A stretch of 64,000 nucleotides of DNA from positions 1,860,001 through 1,924,000 of the forward strand of contig JAHLKG010000002.1 in the NCBI GenBank assembly GCA_025526995.1, written 5' to 3'. This document shows, in pieces, positions 1-11,626 of this stretch. This stretch comes from Powellomyces hirtus. Taxonomy: Eukaryota > Chytridiomycota > Chytridiomycetes > Spizellomycetales > Powellomycetaceae. Below the pieces are notes generated by a model. That model saw nothing but the letters and a program-made list of their open reading frames with translations, was not told the origin of the DNA and searched no databases. Position 1 is the first letter of the stretch, and every line of letters begins with the position of its first letter. The translations under genes and the position numbers were made by a program.

Positions 1-1
1 G

Positions 2-2842
2 CAACACCACGACACGATCCGCAAATGTCACAAGGACAAGGGTGTCGAGCTCCAACATCTCGAGGACGTGCTGGCTGCTCGAGGCGAGGAGTTTGAGCTG
101 GTGAAGTCCGAGCTGCAGTTACAGATCCAGAGCGCGCAGCAGGAGCTGGAGTTGCAAAAGAGTGCGTTTGAGAGTGAATTGGAGCAGGCGAAACGGGAGC
201 GCGAGGTGGCGGTGAGGGGTGTTCGGCAGGAATGTAAGCGGGAGGTGTTGGAGGCGGAACATCGGGTTGCGTGCGTGGAGGCCGAGCTGGCAGCAGTCAA
301 GAGTGCGCGGGATGGGATGGAGACGAAACTGCAGCACCAGGTGGATGCGAATCGCGTGCTGGACACTAAACTCCGGCAACTGGAATGGGAGGTTGTCGAC
401 TCCAACAAGGCCACATCCACCCGCATCGCCCAACTCGAGGAAGCCCTCCAGCAAAGCCACCAATCATCCCTCGCAGCTCAAGCCTCCTTTGACCATACCC
501 GCGAGAAACTGCTCCTCGATAGCGAGGAAGCCAAGAAGCAACTCACCCACGCTCAGTCGCTCGCGGAGGAGCAGGCGCGGCATCTCACGCACCAATTGGC
601 GGAAGCGATGCAGCAATTGGCGGCGGAGCGCACCGAGGCTGGACGCAAGTTGCACGCGATGCAGGAGTGTGTGAGTGAGCGGGAGGCGGAGGTGCGGACT
701 TTGAGGGCGGCGCTGAGTGGGGATCAATGCGGGATGGAGACCTTGAGGCGGCAGTATGAGAGCGAGGTGAGTGAGGGCTGAGGATTTGCCAATTTGTTGT
801 CGCAACGACCCCATTCTCACAATTGACACTGAACTCCTCTGTCCCGTTCGTTTCCGGATTATTGTGTTTTTTTTTTTTTTTTGTAGATTGCCCAACGCGA
901 CGCCACGATCGCCTCCCACGAATCCTACATTGCCAAACTCGAACACGAGCTCGACGTCCGCTGCACCACGCTCCAATCCATGCAACACGACATTGGCGCG
1001 CTGGTCGCCAAAGAGCAGGAGTTGCAGCGGGTTATTGCCCAACGTAAGTTTGTGTGGTGTATGTGTGCGTCTCAATACCTACGTCACGTGGGGGGAAAAG
1101 AGAGAATACCAAGCGGGGGACAAAAAATTGAAACTCTGCGACTTTTTTTGTTTTGTCCCCTTTTTTTTTCTTTTTTTTTATAATTTAGAAAATTTGGAGA
1201 ACGAGCGCAAGATGGCGACTCTCCACCGCAAGAAAAACGGAGACCAGAGCGACCTCGTGCGGGCCCTCGTTGCAGCAAAAGAGGCGGCAGAGGCGCAAGT
1301 CAAGGTATATATATAACATAAAATAAAAAAACGCACCTCCTTGCCCTGCTCCGCCATCCCTCGTCATCTTGTTTTACTCAAAATCCCCAATTTTTTTTGT
1401 TTGTTTAGCTCCTACGCACCAAACTCGGCGCGCGCACCCAGCCCCATCACACAAGTCCGGCCTGGCGGCCGCTATCGACCCCACCTTACGACCGCGACCC
1501 GCGACGACACCGCGATGATGATGATGGTGAAGAGGGTGGTGATGGTGGTGGTAGTGATTACGACACGTTAGGGAATGGGGAGAATGGAGCGTACCGGCCG
1601 CGTGATTATGCGGGTGGTGCAAAGGAAACGAATAGGGAGGGGAGAGAGAGGCAGTTGGAGGTGGAGAGTGAGGTGAGCGAGGATGTGGGGAGGGGAGTGG
1701 GGACACCATGGAGGAAAACTGACGTTTTGGGACCACATTTTTTGTGTCTTTTTTTTTTTTCTTTTTTAGAATGCGCGCTTGACGGCGATTATCCAACAAA
1801 TGCGGCACGACATGCAGGCCATGCACGATGCAATGAACAAGACCCCGCAAGCACACGTCCACGAGCAGACGCCACACCACCACCCAAGGGTAAATAAACG
1901 CACAAAAAAAAACAAAAAAAAAAAAACACACACACACACCCATTCGAAACACATCACATCAACTAATAGCGGGACACTTTTATTTTATGTGTGTGGCAGG
2001 CGACGACGACGGACACGTATGGTTTTGGCGGCGCGGCAGCAGCAGCCGCCGACGACACGGCGATGGCGTCGCACCTGCATACCCAGATCCTCAAACTGCA
2101 GACCCTGTTGGCGCAGAAACAGCGGATTATCGATGACTTGTGGAGCCAGCAGGAGACGCTGCATCGCAAAATCGACGAATCGATGCTGCTGCGGGGTCGT
2201 CCGCCGCCGCGTGACGCGTGGAACAGCCCCACGAGTGATGGGTATCATCAGCACGACACCACCACCACGACGACCCACCTGCGCGCGCAGCTCGCGGAGG
2301 CGGTGGAGGAGATGAGGGGGATGCAGGTGGAGCGGGAACGGTTGTTGGATATGAGCAATGCGTTGCAGGCCGAGGTGCGCTATTGGGTGGAGAAGAGGGA
2401 GGCGGGGAGGGAGGTTGGGACGCAGAGTAAGTTTTTGCGAAAGCGGTTGGAGAAAAGAGTTGACAAAAGGTTTTGGGGGAAACAAAAAGTGGGCTGAAAT
2501 TTTTTTTGTGTATGTTTTTTGTTAGCTGTGACGTTTTTCGAGGGCCGTGCGGCGCGGTACAAGAGTCTCGGCACGACGACGACATCTGTAGCACTACCAC
2601 CACCGTCACGCCCCCACCATCCCCATCCAGTCAAGCAGAGTGAACGCGCGACGCACAGCCAGCGGGTCGCGAAAGAGCGGATGGGGGTGCGCGGAGTGGG
2701 AGCGACACCAGCGGCACCAGTGGATGAGGAGGGTGGGGACGCGTTGGGAAAGGAGGATGGTGGGAGGGTGAAGCAGCTGGCACGCCACCACCACCACCGC
2801 CGAGTGAGGAATTGGAATGAGAAGAGTGGGGATGAGATGTAG
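2..2842 (+). CDS. Long coiled-coil protein, 5' end outside the window
   Basis: Seven exons fit in phase: 2-766, 887-1043, 1189-1304, 1409-1672, 1770-1889, 2000-2426 and 2526-2842 (TAG stop), giving 721 codons in the window; the frame is already open at base 2. Each intron has a GT donor (for example GTGAGT at 767) and a T-rich tract before AG. The product is almost entirely heptad-like helix rich in Glu, Gln, Arg and Ala in exons 1-3, then an Asp/Gly-rich linker in exon 4, more coiled coil in exons 5-6, and a basic tail. A segment near the end of exon 6 (LLDMSNALQAE) recalls the C-terminal part of CCDC57-type centrosomal proteins, but this is weak and family membership is not established. Role as a cytoskeletal or basal-body scaffold is inference. 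It converges on the next gene with under 200 bp between stop codons. Confidence 0.8.
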
Positions 2843-3029
2843 AGGCGGGGGGGGGGGTGTGGGTGTGTGTTTGCTTTTTTTGTACAGTATGTGAGGTGGG
2901 GTTGTGTTTATTTATTGGGGTTGAGGGAGTGTTTTTGGAGTCGCATGGTTTTTTTGACCATGACGAGTATGCCCAAAAAGAATTTCTGGTGCCGCGGCAT
3001 CGAAAATCGTGGCTCCATTTTTCTCCTTC

Positions 3030-3623
3030 TCACATGTCGCGGTCCTGCGTCAAACACAGGTCCCTTACATACAGCACGACGTGTCCGCGTCGGTCTTTGA
3101 ATACGGCCAGGCCCTTGATACGGTCGCAGAGGGCCCTGTTGGGCGAAAAGCGGGTTAGGGCTGGCGGGGTGGTGGAGGTGGTGGTGGTGGGTGCGTTTGG
3201 CGCGGCGTCGTCGTCGTTTCCGTGGGGTTGCTCGATGACGGCCATGGCGATGGGCGCGCGGGACGCAAACACCAACCTGGCGGCGGCAGCGGTAAACCCA
3301 TTCGTGCTGGCCATGACGGCGACGGTGCCGATCGATTCGCGCGCGAGGGTGCCTTCCAGTTCGCGGATATACGCGGGGCCCAGCGGCGCGCGTTCCGCCT
3401 TGCATTGCACAATGACAGGCACGACTGCTGCTGAATCCGATGCTGAGGGTGGGTCGTCGTCCCGCGCATTGAGAGTGAGGCTGCCGCGGAGATCGACGCC
3501 GCGGTCATCGCGCCCCCCCACGCGCCGTAGATGCATGCTGTGGTGCGCGAGCGCGCGCAGGGTCGAGGTTTCGAAGCTTGTCCCGACGTGCACGGTCGAG
3601 GTGAGGACGCGGGGGAGGGACAT
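3030..3623 (-). CDS. RRG7-like (DUF2034) PD-(D/E)XK nuclease-fold protein
   Basis: Single exon, 197 aa, ATG at 3623, TGA at 3030. The N-terminal half carries the pattern of the fungal RRG7/DUF2034 family: GTSFE (Glu18), a GG-x2-D-x-G-x-D motif with Asp44, then VIVQCKAE (Gln73-x-Lys75) followed by YIRELEGTL. These are the acid/acid/Q-x-K positions of restriction-endonuclease-like (Mrr-type) nucleases. In yeast Rrg7 is a mitochondrial protein needed for respiratory growth; its substrate is unknown. The Thr/Pro stretch near residues 143-155 is a low-complexity insert. No long mitochondrial presequence is visible, so either the start is incomplete or import is atypical. The family call is good; the function is inferred from the family. 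Confidence 0.75.
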   Translation of the reverse strand: MSLPRVLTSTVHVGTSFETSTLRALAHHSMHLRRVGGRDDRGVDLRGSLTLNARDDDPPSASDSAAVVPVIVQCKAERAPLGPAYIRELEGTLARESIGTVAVMASTNGFTAAAARLVFASRAPIAMAVIEQPHGNDDDAAPNAPTTTTSTTPPALTRFSPNRALCDRIKGLAVFKDRRGHVVLYVRDLCLTQDRDM

Positions 3624-5724
3624 GGGGTGCGGTAGGGGATGGGATGGAGGGGTGGGCGGTTTTGTGGGGGATGGGATTCTGGGTAGGGTGGTCCTGTGTG
3701 GGTTTGTTTGGGTGGTTTCTGTCTGTGAGATGGCGGGTGTGAAGTTGGGTGAAGGTGGGGCGACATGCGGCTGTGTATTTCATTTTTCACGGGCGGGTTT
3801 GTTCTGGTTCGGACTTGCGCGTACGGTATATATAGATATTTCTGGGAGGTAGTCCACCTCCCACGGACGGAAATACGAGATGGGAGGGAAAAGTGTAAAG
3901 AAGCATCACTGACGGTTGTTCCGAAAATGAACGGCAAAAGTGTGTTCAAAAGAATAAATTTAAGAAAAACCCAAAAAGGGTCCGGCGAGAAAGCCACGAT
4001 GGTTCGCTCGTTGGGGTGCACTACGGCGGGGATGATGATTGACAGTGGCTAGTAGTATTGACCGCATTCGGATGCATTGGACGAGAGAGCGAACCTCACC
4101 CCAACGGCCGTTTCGACCGAGCTGAATGAGAATGAGTTCGACTTGCAGAAAACGGGGGGATTTTTGCCGCAAGTCTCTGTGTAGTTTAGTGGAATGACCG
4201 GGATCAAGAGGAACATATCGCGGGGGGGGGGGAGACGTCCGAGATCATGATTGTTGGGAATAACAATTCCCCGTGCGTAAAAGGGGGACCAGCCACCGAT
4301 CGCGGCGCCGCAATCCAAGCAGGCATGGATGTCGATAGTTCATCCGCACACTTTTGCGTACGGTAATGCACCGCGTAAACGGAGGAACAAAGGGAACTAC
4401 TGGTATCGATATTCTTCCAGCCATTTGTGCCCTCGCTCTGTTGTTGTCTTCAAGGCACGAGCGGATGGGTGTTTTTTCCCTTCTGGTTCATCCATCCACC
4501 CACGCGTCTCTCATTTAAACGCTGAGCCACCTTGGTTTGATTTGGGATCGATGGATGCATGGATGGATGGGTAATGGATGGATGATCATTTATCCATTTT
4601 GGGACCATGGCCAAGGCGCAAAGCCGCGCCGCTCGCTTGAAATGCTCAGTCACCCACGCATGTCATTTGCGCAACTCTCTCTCCCCTTTCGATATCGCCA
4701 CAATCCATGCGCCTTCCGTCATGTCACGTTTCCTCACCCACCCTCACGTTTCTGCTATCCCATTAATGAATGGCTTACGTACACTGCCTCCTTATCACCG
4801 GTGGTATTTCGCACCTGGGAAAAATGATTGGAAATGACAGGCGAGCGGTGGGGGTGCAGCCAAGCCGTTTTTGTATCGATATTTTTGCGTGAAATTCGTG
4901 TATCGATACAGTAGATGCCTGGTTATTTTCTTTTTTTCTTTTTTGTCCATTGCGCATCCATCGATGGATGGAGGAGAGTAGGTGGGTGAAGAGATGAGAT
5001 ATGGGAGTGAAATTTGCAAATCGATCCACGTAATCGCCTGGGGCGGGTGGCGCTGTAACAAAGGGAGGGAAGCCAGTGGATATGGGTGGATGGAGCAAAC
5101 GCGTGTGTGCCACGGTACTGGGACTATCTATCGCGGGTTGTTGTTGATGTCATAATGAATGCCGATTAGCCTCCTCCTCCTCTTTCCCCAAAGACAGAGA
5201 AACGAGAGAGAGAGAGAGAGACTGACTGACTGACTGACTGACTGAGTGAGTCTCTTCCATTGTTGAGAGAGAGAGAGAGAGCGATAAACAAAAACACACT
5301 TGACCTCTTGCCTTTCGCTCTATCACATCACTCTGTCACTCTATCGCTTGTTTATCCCCATACTTTATTCCCCGTGTGATCTGTCCATTCAGTCCCCCTC
5401 TCTCTCTCAGTCACAGTCACAGTCGCATAGATAGCGAGTGCTCCCTTTTATCCCCCTACTGACTGACTCACTCAATCACTGCCTCCCTCGTCGCTTTCCC
5501 CGTTCCTTCCATCACTGCAAATCAAATCCACATCCATCGCCTTTTTCTCTATCGCCCCCCCACCCCCTCAGCCTCACCTCAGCGTATACCGTTGTTCTCT
5601 CTCTCTCTGTTCCATTCTACTCCCGCGTGCCGTTTTATAACGTTCCACGTTCGGCGCAGGCTCTCTTTGACAGTCTGTCTGGTCACCTCGTTCGACTCTT
5701 GTCGATTCGCCGACTTGAAACAAA
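3624..5724. other. Divergent intergenic region, RRG7-like and CBM21 genes
   Basis: About 2.1 kb between two divergent starts, with no coding signal. It holds a TATATATA box at 3827-3834, about 200 bp from the RRG7-like ATG, a GGAT/ATGG-type repeat at about 4548-4580, and a pyrimidine-rich stretch from about 5290 to the CBM21 start that is probably its promoter and 5' leader. Confidence 0.6.
5196..5284. repeat. GA / ACTG microsatellite cluster
   Basis: Two (GA)n tracts of about 18-20 bases flank a tract of about six ACTG units and a short GAGT run. It lies about 450-530 bp upstream of the CBM21 gene start, where it could affect promoter structure; no function is shown. Confidence 0.85.
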
Positions 5725-7224
5725 ATGCTTTACGGTTCCGACCGCTACTCGCCCGCCGGCGCTCCTCTTCCCATCCAGGGAAACAGGCCTGGCTCCTCTG
5801 CCGCCGCCGCCGAACTGCACCGCATGCTCCAGCGTGCTCAACCCATCCCCTTCAAACCCTCCTCTTCCCCCGACAACAGGATCGTGCCGCGCTCCCCGCC
5901 CTCCTCCAACGTCTTTCGCAAACCCAACACTCCGCCAAAGTACGAACTCGTGCGCAAGGTTCCCTCCCCTACTCCCCTCGCGGCTCAGCCGCCTCCCTCT
6001 GTCTGCTCCTCACTCAACAAACCATCCGTACTTTGCAACAGCCAGGGAGCCGTCGTGCGCTCCTGTCTCAAGGCTCCGGCGCCGCAAAAGTCGGGAAAAA
6101 AGGGCCGCCTGACCTTTGACAAAACATTGGAAAACGTGTGCGTCTTTGTCCGGGGCTCCATGGTCACGGACATTAAGGGATGTGAGCGCTATGGAGTAAA
6201 GGACACGGGAGACGTCAATGCCACAACCCTTTCCGCATCGCTGGCGCTTCTGGAGACCTGGACCATCACTTCAAAGAACACTCTTCCCATGCCGGCTTTC
6301 GGCTCGCTCCCGGTGGTCCTGGACAGCGTGCAGCTGGAAAACGGACGCGTACTCGTTGGCAACATTCTAGTGCGAAACCTGGATTACAACAAGACCGTTC
6401 TGGTTCACTACACGATCGACAACTGGACCACATCGCACGACGTCAGTGCATCGTATCACAACACGGTCTCCCAGAACAATGGCGATTTCCGTGGAATCGA
6501 TCGCTTCGTCTTTAGGATCGAGCTCAATCGGGAATTTGGATCTGCGACCACGGCAGGGAACGTGAGCTTTGCTTTGCGGTACGATGTGGGAGGATGTACC
6601 CACTGGGACAACAACAGGGGCGCAAACTACCGGGTCGAGCTGCGTCGCCCAACAACAGGCGAACACCGCCCTGCTCCCGTTGTTCCTGAATCCCGACCTC
6701 TCTTCCCATGGCATGACCCCACTTCTGCTCGTGCTCAAAGCACACACACCATCCGTCCTCCTTCCACCGCACCCATCCCCATTCCCGCCGCGCCACGCGT
6801 CATTCCGAAAAAGGTTGACACTTCGAAGCAGTTTATCCCCATCTCCCCTCCCACCGGTAGTCCTATCGCGACCGCCGCTCACGTCACCCTCCCTCTATCT
6901 GCCGAGGGGCGTCGCAAGATGCGTGCCATAGCGCTGGCCAAGACCTCTACTCTTTCCACACCGTCTTTAAAGTACAGTCCTCCATCCACACCCGTCCTGC
7001 CCGTCCCGTCGGGGCAAGCCACTCGCCGCTCCCCGTCCCCAACGTCATTCTCGGATGCGATCGAGATGCCCTTCTCGGCTGGATCGCTCGGAGCCATGTC
7101 GCACATGGGACGCAGGCCATCCTTTGGCGGATCTAGCCTGTACGCGGATGGAGACAGCTTCATTGCTGGCTTTGGCTGCTCACCGCCTAGCCACCACACT
7201 GGCTATGCGGCCTGCCGCGCCTGA
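5725..7224 (+). CDS. CBM21 protein phosphatase 1 regulatory subunit
   Basis: Intronless, 499 aa, start context ACAAAATG, TGA stop. Residues about 1-120 are a Pro/Ser-rich disordered region. An RVxF-like PP1 docking site (KGRLTFD) sits near residue 127. A CBM21 domain spans roughly residues 195-310, with VLVGNILVRNLDYNKTV, VHYTIDNWTT, and the hallmark W-D-N-N sequence before GANYRV. This order (PP1 docking site then CBM21) is that of the glycogen-targeting subunits: GAC1/PIG1/GIP2 in yeast, PPP1R3 in animals. These bring PP1 to glycogen to activate glycogen synthase. The C-terminal 190 residues are Pro/Ser-rich and unstructured. The sequence does not say which yeast paralogue is closest. Confidence 0.9.
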   Translation: MLYGSDRYSPAGAPLPIQGNRPGSSAAAAELHRMLQRAQPIPFKPSSSPDNRIVPRSPPSSNVFRKPNTPPKYELVRKVPSPTPLAAQPPPSVCSSLNKPSVLCNSQGAVVRSCLKAPAPQKSGKKGRLTFDKTLENVCVFVRGSMVTDIKGCERYGVKDTGDVNATTLSASLALLETWTITSKNTLPMPAFGSLPVVLDSVQLENGRVLVGNILVRNLDYNKTVLVHYTIDNWTTSHDVSASYHNTVSQNNGDFRGIDRFVFRIELNREFGSATTAGNVSFALRYDVGGCTHWDNNRGANYRVELRRPTTGEHRPAPVVPESRPLFPWHDPTSARAQSTHTIRPPSTAPIPIPAAPRVIPKKVDTSKQFIPISPPTGSPIATAAHVTLPLSAEGRRKMRAIALAKTSTLSTPSLKYSPPSTPVLPVPSGQATRRSPSPTSFSDAIEMPFSAGSLGAMSHMGRRPSFGGSSLYADGDSFIAGFGCSPPSHHTGYAACRA

Positions 7225-8117
7225 GATGACTAAGCTGTCAGCGCGGAGGCAGGCAACGACGGTCCTCTTACGCGCTCTCTGACGAAATCACGGTGCGCAA
7301 TCCAGCGGGAGGAAGCAAAAAAAAACCACGACTCCAATAAGCAATCAACATCTTCGAGACTCGACGACGACGACGACGGTTTTTTATTCTTTATTCATCT
7401 TTTCCTTTCGACTTTTTTCCGGTTCGTGTATCATAACTTTTGGTGATAAAAAAACCATCCTGCTCCATTCTCTATCGAGAGAGAAAGAGTGGCGGCCTAT
7501 CTACGAGGGACAAAATGCGAACGGGTTTCCAACGTGCTTGACCCCAAGATGGTCACAAGAGGGAAAACATCTGGATCTCCCCCTTCCCGTTCCTCCAAAC
7601 CCCTCCTCCCTTTATCTGTCTTCGTGTATCTTCTTTTGGTTTTCTTTTCCTGCTTTTCCTCGTCCCTGCCTTTGCTCTCTCTCTCTCTCTCGATTGTCAT
7701 ACCCTGGAGTACAATAAAACACCTCCCATATTTAAACCTAATACTCTTGCGTCGGTGATCTTCCCTTTGGAGTTTTTTAAATGCTGCCAACTGTGTTGTC
7801 GTTACGGCGGCGCTACGAGGAAGACACTATTTTCTTCCACCAAAACTTTTGCTTACCTTTATCAAATTTCATAACTTACCAACATATCTTCTCTGCTACA
7901 CATTTGCTCACACGTCAACTACCATCGCTCCCTGTCGGGTTGCCTCTTTTGTTTTTGATGTAATTTCTGCATCGACTGACTGCGGACTAGATGTAGGATG
8001 TGTGTCTCGGCCAATCGGAGGTTCCGTGTGGCTTAGGAGGGGCTCGCGTTTTCATTCCCAAAGAATGGCAGCATTCGCAGTTGTTTTTTGTGTTTCGAAA
8101 ACATTCAAAAAAAACAA
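7225..8117. other. Intergenic, 3' region of CBM21 gene and PPR promoter
   Basis: No coding signal. An AATAAA at 7713-7718, about 490 nt after the stop, is a possible poly(A) signal; pyrimidine-rich sequence precedes it. The A-rich AAAACAAATG context immediately before 8118 marks the next start. Confidence 0.6.
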
Positions 8118-10718
8118 ATGTTTACGAGAAACCTCTCTACATGCCCGTTGAGGCGATCCACGCTGCTCTTGAAGCCGCAACAGCATCCAGCGGCCGTACT
8201 CGTTGTTGTGCCCCGACGATGGCACCTTACCCGGCGAGACCGTGCCCGCGCCGTCGATGGCGGCTACGCTCGCCCGAAAAGCGACCGGGTGTCGGTCAAG
8301 GAGCAGGAACGGGACATGCGGGCATTTGACACGCACGAGTCTCTGCCCAAAGAGAGTGAAAATGAAAAAAGGGTTGAGGAACCCATGCAGGAGGAGGCGG
8401 AGGAGGAGCAGGCGGAGGCGGAGGGGGAGAAGGTGCAATGGTACAACGACCCCTACCACCTGAGCGCGCGCGTGCAGAAATTGGTGGCCAAGGACGGCGG
8501 CGAGGCGGAGGCGATGGAGCTGGTGGAACGGCATCGCGGCGCGGCGAATGCGGAGGTGTATGGGGCGCTGCTGACGGGGTTGGGCCGCAAGGGGCTGTAT
8601 AAGACGGTGTTGACGTGTTATCGTGAGGTACGCAAACAGGTGGTGCAAGCGTTGTGTAAGCGCTCAGAGTTTATTTACTTTATTTTTTTTATTTGTAAAT
8701 GTTCGAATAGATGAAGAAGCGGCACCTGACCCCGACGCCGCACGCCTACACCGCGCTGCTCAACTCCCTCGCCCTCGCCGCGTCCGCCCCAGGCGATGCG
8801 GACTCCCGCACGGCGCGCTTTGCCCAAGCCCGCGAGATCTGGGACGCCCTGCCCACGCCGACCACAACCTACCACCTCAACACGTTCCTCAAAGTGTGTC
8901 TCCCGTGCGTGCGCGAAGGCGGGTGGGACGCCGCGTGGGAGGTGTGGCGCGAAAGCGTCCCTGAGCAGGGACGCAGGGAGAAGGGTGTCCCTGGCGTGGA
9001 CGCGGTGACTGTCACGACCATGTTGAGAGTGTGCGCCGAAGTCGGTGGGACGGAGGGTGTGGTCCGCGCGTGCGAGGTGTGGCGCGATGTGGAGCGGTTG
9101 GAGGGCCGCCATAAAGAAGTGAGGATGGAGAATGGGAAGGAGGTGCGTGCCAACCGACGTGGTCACGCGCAGGCCAAATTTCAGGTGGATGCGCACCTCC
9201 TCGCGGCTTTTCTCACGTGCTGTATCCGCGCAGCCGATAAATCCGATGTCGCGAAAGCACTCCCCGTTATTCACGAGTATCTCGGGCTACCCACCACCAC
9301 CGCCGCCGCTGCTACCACCACATCAACATTCCGCACCCGCGGCGTCGAACTCAACACGATTGTATTGATGCACCTCGTCCACGTCGCCGCCCGGCTCCGC
9401 GACGCGGACCTGGCGCTCCAGTGGTACGACCTCGTCGTCAAGGACGCCGGCATCGTCCCCGACGATCCCGTCTACAGTGCTCTCTGCGGGCTGCTGATTT
9501 CGACAGGGAGGGAGGAACGCGCGTGGGAGTTGTTGGTCCACGCCCCCACAACCACAACCTCCACAACAACTGCACCTACCACAACAACACCCCCCGTGAA
9601 TGTGGAACACCCCCTCCGGCTCGTTGCTTACGCAGTTGGACGGAACCGAACCGAAGACGAGACAGAGGAGGCGTTTCGTGCGTACCGCGCGCAGTGGCTC
9701 GAACGCGCGCGAGGTGTGGCAATCCAGGCGGAGCACACACTCAAGAAACCCGACACGAGAACAACAACAACGACGACGACGCAGAAACCGGATGTCCGCA
9801 TCACGGTCAACCTCGCGGAAATCTACGTCGCGCTGGACCGCCCCGAAGACGCGTGGCGGGTGCTGGAATCCGACCGCGTCAGCATCATTGAAATCACGCG
9901 GCGGAAAATCGAGCGGTTGGTGGTGCATGCCGCGCCCATGCTGACTGCGGGGCAGGGGCAGCAGCAGCAGCGTCCCGCCACCTTTATCGCAACAGGTTCG
10001 CTTGCCCCCCGTGCGGCGCCACTGAACCTGCGCCGCAAACAAGTGACGCAGGTCGTAGCGCGCACCCCGCGGCAACAGGCCGAGCTGCAGGGGCGGGTCA
10101 GAGCGTTGGAGTTGATGCAGCAGTTGGTGCCCGGGCGGATCGCCGGCGCCAAGAGTGAGGGGGAGCGGATGCGCTTGCGGTTGGTGGAGCGCCAGGTGAG
10201 CGAGGTGTTGGGCGTGTGGGACCTGGTCGCGGGGGTGAGGAGTGAGAGAGGTAGCGAGAGGAGTGAGAAAGGGGGCGAGAGGAGTGAGAAAGCGGGCGAG
10301 AGGAGGGGCGGCGAGACACGGGAGAGGAAGAGTGTCCGTGACGAGGGTCGGGAGGAGGTACACGTGGAGAGAGAACACGAGCCCGCCGACGACGAGCAGG
10401 GAGCGGAGGTGGATGGGTTTAGAGTCGTGCGACGCGCGGCTGAGAGTGCGGCAGGAGGAGGAGGAGCAACGAGGGACGAGGAACGCGAGATACGGATGTC
10501 GAGTCGTCGCGACCCCCCATCATCATCATCATCATCATCACCATCACCATCATCATCAGCTTTCCCACGACGCTCCCCCCACGACCGCACTCACAGTAAC
10601 AGCGACAACCACCATCCGGGCCGCGGGTCGTACGCCGCCGCCTCCCGCCCCTCGTCTGCACCTAACCGCGGCAGCCCCCACGACCGCGTCCGCGGCAGCA
10701 ACCGCGTTGGCGATAATT

Positions 10719-10796
<78 letters not shown>

Positions 10797-11626
10797 ACAA
10801 CAACGCCACGACTGCCCACTCGGAACGCGGAGATGCGACGGGGATGCGCGGGTGGAGTAGGGGAGGAGGAGGAACAGCGAGGGACGGGGAACGCGAGATG
10901 CGGATGTCGAGTCGTCGCAACCCCTCGTCATCATCATCATCTCCGGGCCGCGGGTCGTACGCCACCACCACCCGCCCCTCGTCTGCTCTCCACCGCGGCA
11001 GCAACCGCGTTAGCGATAATTACAACGACAATAACGCCCACTCGGAACGCGGAGATGCGACGGGGATGCGCGGGTGGAGTAGGGGAGGAGGAGGAGCAGC
11101 GAGGGACGGGGAACGCGAGATGCGGATGTCGAGTCGTCGCGACCCCTCATCATCATCATCATCTCCGGGCCGCGGGTCGTACGCCGCCACCACCCGCCCC
11201 TCGTCTGCTCTCCACCGCGGCAGCAACCGTGTTAGCGATACTTACAACGACAATAACGCCCACTCGGAACGCGGAGATGCGACGGGGATGCGCGGGTGGA
11301 GTAGGGGAGGAGGAGGAGCAGCGAGGGACGGGGAACGCGAGATGCGGATGTCGAGGAGTCGCAACCCCTCGTCATCATCATCATCATCATCATCGGCCTT
11401 CTCACGACACCGCTCCCCCCACGACCCCACTCGCAATAGCAGCGGCAAACACCGCCATCCGGGCCGCGGGTCGTACGCTGCCCACCGCGCCCGCGCCTCG
11501 TCTGCTCCCCACGACCGCGCGCGCGGCAACAACCGTGTTGGCGATAATTACAACAACAACAACAACACCGCCCATTCGGAACGCGGAGATGCGACGGGGA
11601 TGCGCGGGTGGAGTGCGCGCAAGTAG
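8118..11626 (+). CDS. Mitochondrial pentatricopeptide-repeat-like protein with low-complexity tail
   Basis: Two exons, 8118-8627 and 8711-11626, joined in phase 0 (GTACGC donor, AATAG acceptor), 1141 aa, TAG stop. The first 35 residues (MFTRNLSTCPLRRSTLLL and on) are Arg/Ser/Leu-rich without acids, a typical mitochondrial presequence. Residues about 150-520 form helical repeats with PPR-like phrases such as AEVYGALLTGLGRKG, HAYTALLNSLA and TYHLNTFLKVC. Fungal PPR proteins bind mitochondrial RNAs; the target here is unknown. From about residue 680 the protein is disordered: Arg/Glu-rich repeats, then Ser runs, a tract of about 21 Asn plus Asp and six more Asn (from about 839), and a 74-residue repeat reading SERGDATGMRGW. 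The ATG at 8118 was chosen for the presequence and A-rich context. Confidence 0.8.
10447..11626 (+). repeat. 222-bp coding minisatellite with embedded AAC and TCA microsatellites
   Basis: The repeat unit starts at 10814, 11036, 11258 and, as a last partial unit, 11570; spacings are 222, 222 and 312 bp, all multiples of three. A diverged upstream unit begins near 10447. Each unit encodes about 74 aa containing RGDATGMRGWSR, GEREMRMSSR, a Ser run and PGRGSYA. The longer unit and the (AAC)n tract at about 10719-10804 show expansion by whole codons. Confidence 0.9.

Noticed and set aside
1374..1952. Antisense frame with His and Ser runs opposite the coiled-coil gene
   Set aside because: It crosses introns and repeats of the sense gene; the sense exons join in phase.
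8675..9274. Long antisense frame opposite the PPR gene
   Set aside because: Shadow of GC-rich coding sequence on the other strand; no domain or splice support.
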